11,954 nucleotides of DNA from positions 1-11,954 of the forward strand of contig JAIUMB010000072.1 of assembly GCA_022565745.1 (NCBI GenBank), given 5' to 3'. Source of the stretch: Cryomorphaceae bacterium (lineage in GTDB: Bacteria > Bacteroidota > Bacteroidia > Flavobacteriales > Schleiferiaceae). A model generated the notes under the pieces. It did no database searches and had not been told where the DNA came from. It saw only the letters and a list, made by a program, of their open reading frames with translations. Of the stretch, positions 6,776 to 11,954 are shown one piece after another; within the stretch, counting starts at the first letter, position 1, and the number at the start of each line of letters is the position of its first letter. A program made the translations under genes and the position numbers.

Positions 6776-7916
6776 GCTGTTCGATGCCATGCATTCAGCG
6801 CTTGGTATTCGTATAAAAGAGGACGTGGTCGCGTTGGGATTAGATCACTTGCTCCTGCGTTATGCCAATAAAGACGACTTTCCCTATAAAACGGTGGCCA
6901 TTCAGTGGATGCTGCATAGCAAAGCCCAGCAGAAGTGCGCGACGGTACTTGCAGAGCAGCCCCATTGGCTGTTTCCCGATGCACAAATTTTAGAGCAATC
7001 CACCGACGATCGCTTGGCCATTGAGCGCTTTAAAGACGTATCGGTCGACAAGGCGATTGACCTCACCGCTGGTTTGGGTATAGATGCATATGCCTTGTCT
7101 AAACACTGTAGGTCCATGACATTGGTGGAAAAAGATGCCCGCAGAGCTGAATTTCTCCGTTGGAATTTTAAAGACATCAAACACGTTGACGTGCGCTGTG
7201 ATGCCGCTGAAAACATCGATCAGCTCGACTCATTTGATCTGGTCTTCATCGATCCCGATCGACGAGACAAAGGAAGACGCACTTTATTGTTGGAGGACGC
7301 CACGCCTAATCTCACGGATATTTTGCCGAAAGTAAACGAGAAAGTCACGGAGGTATGGTTAAAACTCAGTCCCATGCTGGACTTACTGGCGTTACAAAAC
7401 ACCTTCCCAAAATCCGCAGCTGTTGTTTGGGCCATCCGCGATGATGTCAAGGAAATCACCTTGCGTCTCGGTCAATCCGAATCTGCTCCCGTGGCCCATA
7501 ACCTCGACGCCAGAGGGCACTGGCAAAGCTGGACTGCCAAAGGAGCAGCAGATGAAATATTGGCCGATGGCGTTGCGACATACGTGTACCATCCCATGGC
7601 GTCGGTGCGCAAATGGCAACCTTGGGGCATATTGTGTCATCAGTACAGCCTTTCCATGCTCGACAAGCATACCCATGTATTTACCGCCGATCAACTCCAT
7701 TCGGATTTTCCCGGAAAAATCTGGAAAACCTTGGCGGTTGTCAAGCCCGGAACCAAGCACGTCATATCTCCTGAAGGCATGCACGTGATGCGCAAAAATT
7801 ACCCCCAAACCGTTGCCGAGATTAGAAAGCGCTACAAAATCAAGGAAGGCAAACAATTGCTTTTGGCGTGCAAAGTGGCCGGAAATAAATGTTGGGTTAT
7901 CGGTGCTGAAATTTAA
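6762..7916 (+). CDS. Class I SAM-dependent methyltransferase with THUMP-like domain (PG_1098 type)
   Basis: This 384-residue protein has the architecture of PG_1098-type methyltransferases: an N-terminal helical/ferredoxin-like part (1-95), a Rossmann methyltransferase core and a C-terminal THUMP-like domain. The SAM-binding motif I is DLTAGLGID (100-108), followed by the acidic strand VEKDARR. The catalytic-loop-type motif is FIDPDRRDKGRR (162-173). The C-terminal part contains YHPMASVRKW (276-285) and FPGKIW (316-321), which match the THUMP-like region. THUMP-type domains usually bind RNA, so an rRNA or tRNA substrate is likely but unproven. I chose the ATG at 6762, which overlaps the DUF4159 stop by 14 nt; an ATG at 6789 is a possible alternative. 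Upstream in-frame codons to 6669 lie entirely within DUF4159 and are not credible. The gene ends 7 nt from a convergent stop. Confidence 0.87.
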   Translation: MAPSELFDAMHSALGIRIKEDVVALGLDHLLLRYANKDDFPYKTVAIQWMLHSKAQQKCATVLAEQPHWLFPDAQILEQSTDDRLAIERFKDVSVDKAIDLTAGLGIDAYALSKHCRSMTLVEKDARRAEFLRWNFKDIKHVDVRCDAAENIDQLDSFDLVFIDPDRRDKGRRTLLLEDATPNLTDILPKVNEKVTEVWLKLSPMLDLLALQNTFPKSAAVVWAIRDDVKEITLRLGQSESAPVAHNLDARGHWQSWTAKGAADEILADGVATYVYHPMASVRKWQPWGILCHQYSLSMLDKHTHVFTADQLHSDFPGKIWKTLAVVKPGTKHVISPEGMHVMRKNYPQTVAEIRKRYKIKEGKQLLLACKVAGNKCWVIGAEI

Positions 7917-7923
7917 CCCGCCA

Positions 7924-8769
7924 TCATACCGCTACTCGAAATAGGTTTAAAAACAACAGCAGCAATACTTTAGGTCGCCACCATTGGCACTTAAAATAAT
8001 ACGTCAAAGCAAGGCGATGCGCTCGTCGGCGTTGAAGAACCCGTGCCAATTCATAGTACTTTCTTTTTTTGGTGACCGACAAAAGGTGAGGAGGTAGGCT
8101 AAGCGATTCCAGTACGTTAAAAACGTGTTTGATGTGGTCATCTAACTGCTGACTCATGGCATTGCTGTGGATGCGGTAAATGGTAAGTCGTCCGTTTACA
8201 TGGGTAGGGGAAACGCCCTCACTCAATAAGCGGTACCACAAATGCAAATCTTCAGCACCGTGAAAGGTTCGGTCTTCAGCAAAAGGAAAATCTTTAGCCA
8301 CATCCAACCGCAACATACACGCAGAAGGCAAGTACGGATTGCCATTCAGCAGTAAGTCGCGTACACTGTTAACCGTTTTCCAAAAGCGTTTTCGTTGTTG
8401 TCCCTGCTCGTTTCTTTCTAGAGCAGACCAAACCACCCACTGGGGATTTTCTTCTAATACCGTTTTTAAACGAGAAAATGCCTTTTCAACATACAGATCA
8501 TCGGCATCAAGCCAAGCGACATAATCACCGGTAGCTAATGCTGTGCCTCTGTTTCTAGCGCTTCCTAGGCCTTGGTTATTTTGTTCAAAAACCACCCAAA
8601 TGGTATCCCGGTATTCACTTTTTAATCGATCTACAATCACCATGCTGTCATCGGTGCTGCCATCGTTGACGCAAATGATTTGGTGTGGGTGCTGACGGAT
8701 AACGCTAAGTAAGCACTGCTCCAGAAAGTCTTCAGCATTGTAAAAGGGGATGACCACACTAATTTTCAC
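7924..8769 (-). CDS. Family 2 glycosyltransferase
   Basis: This 281-residue enzyme has a GT-A fold of glycosyltransferase family 2, which adds a sugar from a nucleotide-sugar donor with inversion. The N terminus ISVVIPFYNAEDFLEQCL (3-20) and VNDGSTDDS (34-42) form the nucleotide-binding strand region, NNQGLGSARNRG (64-75) is the donor-recognition segment, and WLDADD (86-91) holds the metal-binding DxD. GAEDLHLWYR (171-180) contains the probable catalytic base ED. The C-terminal end (about 262-281) is basic then hydrophobic and may rest on the membrane. The start is GTG, overlapping the upstream glycosyltransferase stop in the sequence GTGA. This implies coupled translation and a shared pathway, probably a surface glycan or polysaccharide. 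Donor and acceptor are not predictable. The stop is 7 nt from the convergent methyltransferase stop. Confidence 0.92.
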   Translation of the reverse strand: MKISVVIPFYNAEDFLEQCLLSVIRQHPHQIICVNDGSTDDSMVIVDRLKSEYRDTIWVVFEQNNQGLGSARNRGTALATGDYVAWLDADDLYVEKAFSRLKTVLEENPQWVVWSALERNEQGQQRKRFWKTVNSVRDLLLNGNPYLPSACMLRLDVAKDFPFAEDRTFHGAEDLHLWYRLLSEGVSPTHVNGRLTIYRIHSNAMSQQLDDHIKHVFNVLESLSLPPHLLSVTKKRKYYELARVLQRRRAHRLALTYYFKCQWWRPKVLLLLFLNLFRVAV

Positions 8770-9806
8770 GACTGCTGAGATTGGGGGTTAAAAAACTTAC
8801 CGGGAAACAACCAGTGGCGAATTTTTTTGGCCAATGCCAACAGTCCGGTGATATAAAGAACGTACCAGCCACTGGCATAGACCAAGTGCCATAAAATTCT
8901 CAGCCACAGTGCACGGTAATGGGGTGAAAAGGCCCGATACAATTGGCAATTTTCTTTCCAAAATCCTTTCCTAAACCAAGTTTGATGCGCGATGCCGCCC
9001 ACCCACCATTCGGCCACTTGCTGCCGTGCTTTGGCCAGTGTGTTTTGGTCGACATGGGCTTGCGCCACAATAAAATTTTGAATGCTAATCATCTCCGTAA
9101 ACGCGTGAACCGATCGACGGGCATTATGTCTCTGGGTATTGCCGTGTGTTCGGAAGCGGTTCAGCACTTGAGGTGTAAAGGCAAATTTTCCCTGAATCAA
9201 AACCTTGGCATAAAGCAACCAATCGCCATTGAGTTTGAAATGAGCCGGAGCCCCATCCGCCTGATCATAGGCCGATTTACGCATCAATACCGCCGAAGCA
9301 TTGGGAATGGTGTTGTTGGTTAGTAAATACTGCACACATTCGTCTTTCCCACTGGCCACAAACGCTTGCTCCCAACGATCACTGTTGTAGAGATAACGAT
9401 AGTTTTCTGCAAAGGAATGCAGGGGCTTACCTTTTTCATTAATCAACATGGACTGCGAAAAGGCCAGTACGATATCCTCATCGCTTTCCATCAAGTCCAC
9501 CAGCGTTTGCAGCAGTGTAGGCTCGGCAACATCATCGCTTTCGGCAATCCAAATGTACTTGCCTTTGGCGAGGTTAACGCCTTTGTTCCATTGGGCAAAG
9601 GGAGAACCGCTGTTGATTCTGTTGGGGAAGAGCCGTGTTCTGTCGTCTATCTTACCCCGCAAAATGTCTAAGCTGTTGTCGGTAGAGGCATCGTCTAATA
9701 AAATCACTTCGAAATCGGTAAACGTCTGTCCATAAATGGACGATAAACGCTCATCCAAGTAATCGGCGTGGTTGTAATTGGGTACGATGACAGATACCAA
9801 CGGCAT
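8766..9806 (-). CDS. Family 2 glycosyltransferase
   Basis: This 346-residue GT-A glycosyltransferase is a second family 2 member. MPLVSVIVPNYNHADYLDER (1-20) and LLDDASTDNS (36-45) mark the nucleotide-binding half. The metal-binding acidic motif is IAESDD (87-92), a variant ExDD rather than the DAD of its neighbour. LNGDWLLY near the middle supplies the likely catalytic acid. The C terminus has an amphipathic-to-hydrophobic stretch (WLRILWHLVYASGWYVLYITG) that suggests membrane association. It follows the pyrophosphohydrolase gene by 12 nt and overlaps the next glycosyltransferase by 4 nt. The two transferases are too different to look like a recent duplication, so they probably act sequentially on one product. 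No wzx, wzy or sugar-nucleotide genes are visible in the window to name it. Confidence 0.92.
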   Translation of the reverse strand: MPLVSVIVPNYNHADYLDERLSSIYGQTFTDFEVILLDDASTDNSLDILRGKIDDRTRLFPNRINSGSPFAQWNKGVNLAKGKYIWIAESDDVAEPTLLQTLVDLMESDEDIVLAFSQSMLINEKGKPLHSFAENYRYLYNSDRWEQAFVASGKDECVQYLLTNNTIPNASAVLMRKSAYDQADGAPAHFKLNGDWLLYAKVLIQGKFAFTPQVLNRFRTHGNTQRHNARRSVHAFTEMISIQNFIVAQAHVDQNTLAKARQQVAEWWVGGIAHQTWFRKGFWKENCQLYRAFSPHYRALWLRILWHLVYASGWYVLYITGLLALAKKIRHWLFPGKFFNPQSQQS

Positions 9807-9818
9807 ATACTTCTTGGC

Positions 9819-10211
9819 TTATTGGTGAGATGCTACAATGGCCTTGATGTTGGGCTTAAAGTAATTTTTTCCCTTGAGTACCTTTCCGTCTTCTCGGTAA
9901 ATGGGTTTGCCGTTTTCGTCGAGTTTAGACATATTCGATCGTTGGATTTCTTCAAATACATCTTCAATGAGGTCTTGCAAACCATGAGATAAAATGGTGC
10001 CGCATAAAATGTACATCATATCGCCAAGGGCATCGGCAATTTCCACCAAATCCCCGTTTTGTGCCGCTTCCAAATACTCTTCGTTCTCTTCTCGCATCAA
10101 TTTATATCGCAGCAAAATGGTTTCCATATCTATCTGAGAAGTAGGTGATTGTTGGTTGGTAATACCAAACGTATCGTGAAATTCTGCAACGTGGTCAATT
10201 TGTTTGCGCAT
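9819..10211 (-). CDS. MazG / PRA-PH-like nucleotide pyrophosphohydrolase
   Basis: This 130-residue all-alpha protein belongs to the MazG/phosphoribosyl-ATP pyrophosphohydrolase superfamily, which hydrolyses nucleoside triphosphates to monophosphate and pyrophosphate using a magnesium-binding acidic cluster. The diagnostic EExxE...ExxD pattern is present as EENEE (41-45) and EIAD (57-60), with D64 in the next turn. The C-terminal part, RSNMSKLDENGKPIYREDGK (91-110) ending KGKNYFKPNI, resembles the tail of a phage- and bacterium-wide PRA-PH-like subfamily of unknown substrate rather than HisE, which acts in histidine synthesis. No his genes are nearby. It is the first gene of the glycosyltransferase operon, with a candidate promoter at 10267-10298. 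Roles in nucleotide-pool cleaning or trimming a nucleotide-sugar by-product are possible but unproven. Confidence 0.87.
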   Translation of the reverse strand: MRKQIDHVAEFHDTFGITNQQSPTSQIDMETILLRYKLMREENEEYLEAAQNGDLVEIADALGDMMYILCGTILSHGLQDLIEDVFEEIQRSNMSKLDENGKPIYREDGKVLKGKNYFKPNIKAIVASHQ

Positions 10212-10266
10212 GATGTGTCGTTGTGTTAGTATTTTTGTGCTTTTATGATTCTATTGTCTTGTGGCG

Positions 10267-10298
10267 CTAAACTATATTAGCAATTGCAAGGTTACAAA
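10267..10298 (-). promoter_or_regulatory. Candidate promoter of the pyrophosphohydrolase-glycosyltransferase operon
   Basis: On the minus strand TTTG (10298-10295) is followed by a 20-nt spacer and TAGTTTAG (10274-10267). The -7 element has seven of eight consensus positions (TAnnTTTG; A replaces the last T). Spacing and the -33 element are canonical for Bacteroidota. It would give a leader of about 50 nt before the ATG at 10211. The imperfect -7 box makes this moderate evidence only. It overlaps the region upstream of the divergent small gene. Confidence 0.45.
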
Positions 10299-10308
10299 TA
10301 AAAAGTCT

Positions 10309-10506
10309 ATGATTGATAAGGATATTATCGGAACCGGACACTGGATTTTTGCCGGTGTTTCCATTTTGGCGTTTTTGATCTTTTTGGTATGGAGCTACAA
10401 AAAGGATAATCCAACGCATAAGCAATCTTACAAAGGCAGTTCACTTTTTTTGCTGGTTTTGTTGGTAGGCTTTTTTTTGTTGTTTATCTTTAAACGTTTG
10501 TTTTAA
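10309..10506 (+). CDS. Small two-helix membrane protein of unknown function
   Basis: This 65-residue protein has two hydrophobic segments, GHWIFAGVSILAFLIFLVW (about 10-28) and SLFLLVLLVGFFLLFIF (about 45-61). They are joined by a basic loop with K31, K32, H37, K38 and K42, and followed by a basic C-terminal tail (KRLF). Positive-inside charge suggests the loop faces the cytoplasm with both ends outside, though the C-terminal KR complicates this. I chose the ATG at 10309; a GTG 48 nt upstream is in frame but adds residues without features. The gene starts 97 nt from the divergent pyrophosphohydrolase start, and crp begins 23 nt after its stop, so it probably shares the transcript with crp. 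I do not recognise the family. Its codon use and membrane-like composition make it a likely real gene. Confidence 0.65.
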   Translation: MIDKDIIGTGHWIFAGVSILAFLIFLVWSYKKDNPTHKQSYKGSSLFLLVLLVGFFLLFIFKRLF

Positions 10507-10529
10507 CCATTACAAAACACACCTCAAAT

Positions 10530-11192
10530 ATGACCCACTACACCGTTGAAGAGTTAAAGCGTATTTTTCCGTCGTTTGGATTGCCTTTGATTGAAGAACT
10601 TTCTAAAGAAGCTGTTTTTATGGAAGTCGGCAAGGGCCAAATCGTATCACAACCCAGTTCATACGTGAAAAACGGGATGATGTTGGTTGAAGGACTCCTC
10701 AAAGTATATCGCCAAGGGGAGGATGGCAGCTCTTTTTTTGTCTACTACCTAAACCCGGGTGAGGTTTGTTCCATGTCGGTCTCGTGCGGATTGTACGACC
10801 GTCGGTTCAACGTCAAAGCCATTGCTGAAGAAGACTGCGTGCTCATCAGTGTTGAACCAAAGTTTTTAAGGTCGTGGATGACCAAATACCCCGAGTGGGT
10901 AGAGTACATCATCGGCAGTTATCGAATGCGCTTTGAAAAACTCTTGGACGTCCTGGATCAGATTTCATTTTTGAAACTGGATGAACGCTTGGTCAGTTAT
11001 CTTAAACGCCGACGCGAAAAAAGCAACGATCGCTTTACCATTGAAGCCTCCCACCAAGAAATTGCCAATGATTTAAACAGCACGCGTGAGGTCATTTCTC
11101 GCCTGCTTAAATCTATGGAGAACGATGGACTACTAGAAACGGGCAGAGGAAAGCTCACGCTTTTATCACAATTTGATCAACAATATGGATAA
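10530..11192 (+). CDS. Crp/Fnr-family transcriptional regulator
   Basis: This 220-residue protein has the standard two-domain Crp/Fnr layout. The N-terminal cyclic-nucleotide-binding beta-barrel covers about 18-125, with NGMMLVEGLLKVYR (48-61) and LNPGEVC (74-80). A dimerisation helix follows (about 127-160), then a winged helix-turn-helix with SHQEIANDLNSTREVISRLLK (174-194), where the STREVISR helix is the recognition helix. It lacks the N-terminal four-cysteine cluster of Fnr and has no obvious cAMP-binding Arg-Ser-Ala pattern, so the effector is unknown. Cysteines at C80, C86 and C103 in the barrel could sense redox state. An imperfect promoter (TTG 10462-10464, 20 nt, TATCTTTA 10485-10492) lies inside the upstream small gene. 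The stop overlaps the downstream hydrolase start by 8 nt, so the two are translationally coupled. Confidence 0.92.
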   Translation: MTHYTVEELKRIFPSFGLPLIEELSKEAVFMEVGKGQIVSQPSSYVKNGMMLVEGLLKVYRQGEDGSSFFVYYLNPGEVCSMSVSCGLYDRRFNVKAIAEEDCVLISVEPKFLRSWMTKYPEWVEYIIGSYRMRFEKLLDVLDQISFLKLDERLVSYLKRRREKSNDRFTIEASHQEIANDLNSTREVISRLLKSMENDGLLETGRGKLTLLSQFDQQYG

Positions 11193-11954
11193 ACGTATAT
11201 ACACCTTCATTTTTCTGGTCACTATTTTTGTTGCCTATGCTCAGCAACAAGACCCCGCTTATTTGGTCGATGTGAAATATGAAAATGAGGTGTATGCCAC
11301 AGCGCTTACCTGGGATTTAAAAGAAGTAAACCTCTATGCGGATATGTATGTGCCCGATAGAGATAGAAGTGAGTTGACACCGCTGGTGATTTTCGTTTCC
11401 GATGCTTACTTCACATCTACAGAGGCTTCGTCTGAAGCTTGGGATGATTTGGCCCGATACGTGGCTTCCTGTGGTTTTGTGGTGGCCAATATTCAGTATC
11501 GACAAGGCATGTCGCCCGATTTGGATCAACCGATAGAAGATGAGTTTGTCAAAGCCATGTCGCGCGCCAGTAAAGACGTGTACTCGGCCATCGCGTATTT
11601 CAGAGAAGACGCCATAAATGGTGCGAATTATTACAACATCGACCCCGATCGGGTGCTCTTGCTGGGTTACTCTTCCGGTGCCATGGCCGCCCTACACGCA
11701 GGGAAATACTATGCCGACACTCGTGCCTCGACCGAGCGATTGATGCGACTCATCAGACAAGTAGGGGGTTGGGACGACAACATTAAAAAAGATGAACTCC
11801 GTCGAAGTATTAGAGCCGTGGTGTCTATTGCCGGTGGTGTGGTTGATTTAAATATGTATGCGCCTCAAAACAGAACCCCAGTGCTTTTGATAGAAGCCGA
11901 AAACGATAGTGTTATTCCCTCTGAAAGTGGCGAAATGGTCGTGTCTGGCGTCCC
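11185..11954 (+). CDS. Secreted alpha/beta hydrolase (esterase-like), partial
   Basis: The first 256 residues are visible; the gene continues past the right edge. It begins with a signal peptide, MDKRIYTFIFLVTIFVAYA, likely cleaved after A19. The fold is alpha/beta hydrolase. The nucleophile elbow is GYSSG (161-165) with S163, preceded by the strand DPDRVLLL. The strand PVLLIEAENDSVIP (232-245) places a candidate catalytic acid at D241; the histidine would lie beyond the edge. The usual oxyanion HGG motif of carboxylesterases is replaced by VSDAYF (71-76), so substrate and activity are uncertain. It starts ATG, overlapping the crp stop by 8 nt, so it is probably a member of the crp operon. 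Secretion to the periplasm or beyond is predicted from the signal; a T9SS C-terminal tail cannot be seen here. Confidence 0.85.
   Translation, partial: MDKRIYTFIFLVTIFVAYAQQQDPAYLVDVKYENEVYATALTWDLKEVNLYADMYVPDRDRSELTPLVIFVSDAYFTSTEASSEAWDDLARYVASCGFVVANIQYRQGMSPDLDQPIEDEFVKAMSRASKDVYSAIAYFREDAINGANYYNIDPDRVLLLGYSSGAMAALHAGKYYADTRASTERLMRLIRQVGGWDDNIKKDELRRSIRAVVSIAGGVVDLNMYAPQNRTPVLLIEAENDSVIPSESGEMVVSGV

Noticed and set aside
7392..7856. Open frame on the minus strand antisense to the methyltransferase
   Set aside because: Antisense shadow of conserved coding sequence with no domain or start context.
10203..10237. Possible plus-strand promoter TTTG...TATTTTTG for the small membrane protein
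   Set aside because: The spacing is 23 nt, longer than the usual 19-21, and the -33 element lies inside the divergent gene start.

Overview
The window looks like chromosomal, mostly housekeeping DNA from a Bacteroidota bacterium, probably a marine flavobacterium-like lineage. Three things point there. The recQ-fmt-HU order and the proteins encoded (DUF4159, a THUMP-like/PG_1098-type methyltransferase, an AAA_28 ATPase, a Crp/Fnr regulator with a Cys-containing core) are familiar from that phylum. The upstream regions carry Bacteroidota-type promoters (TTG/TTTG, about 19-20 nt, TAnnTTTG) rather than E. coli-type ones. Start codons lack obvious Shine-Dalgarno sequences. I see no rRNA, tRNA, CRISPR, insertion sequence or phage genes.

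Layout. Positions 1-75 may hold the last codons of a plus-strand gene that converges on HU. Positions 45-5979 are a minus-strand block, read right to left: a membrane GT-C glycosyltransferase with an N-terminal beta-trefoil, an AAA_28/NadR-like P-loop ATPase, a RecQ helicase without an HRDC domain, and methionyl-tRNA formyltransferase (fmt). These four genes are 2 nt apart or overlap, so they are almost certainly co-transcribed. HU follows after 178 nt with its own strong promoter and a clear terminator. A divergent plus-strand pair (6113-7916) encodes an exported DUF4159 protein and an overlapping class I methyltransferase. A minus-strand operon (10211 down to 7924) then encodes a MazG/PRA-PH-type nucleotide pyrophosphohydrolase and two family 2 glycosyltransferases; it ends 7 nt from the methyltransferase stop. 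Finally, a plus-strand group (10309 to the right edge) encodes a 65-residue two-helix membrane protein, a Crp/Fnr regulator and the start of an exported alpha/beta hydrolase.

How the genes relate. The minus-strand block combines translation initiation (fmt), DNA repair (recQ) and chromatin (HU) with a probable cell-envelope sugar transferase. The GT2 pair suggests synthesis of a surface polysaccharide or glycan. The last group may be a small Crp-regulated unit, but nothing in the sequence proves it. The most unusual item is the GT-C enzyme: a three-repeat, fascin-like beta-trefoil sits between its signal peptide and its catalytic membrane domain, and the predicted topology places both on the periplasmic side. 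I found no complete new defence or mobile system here.
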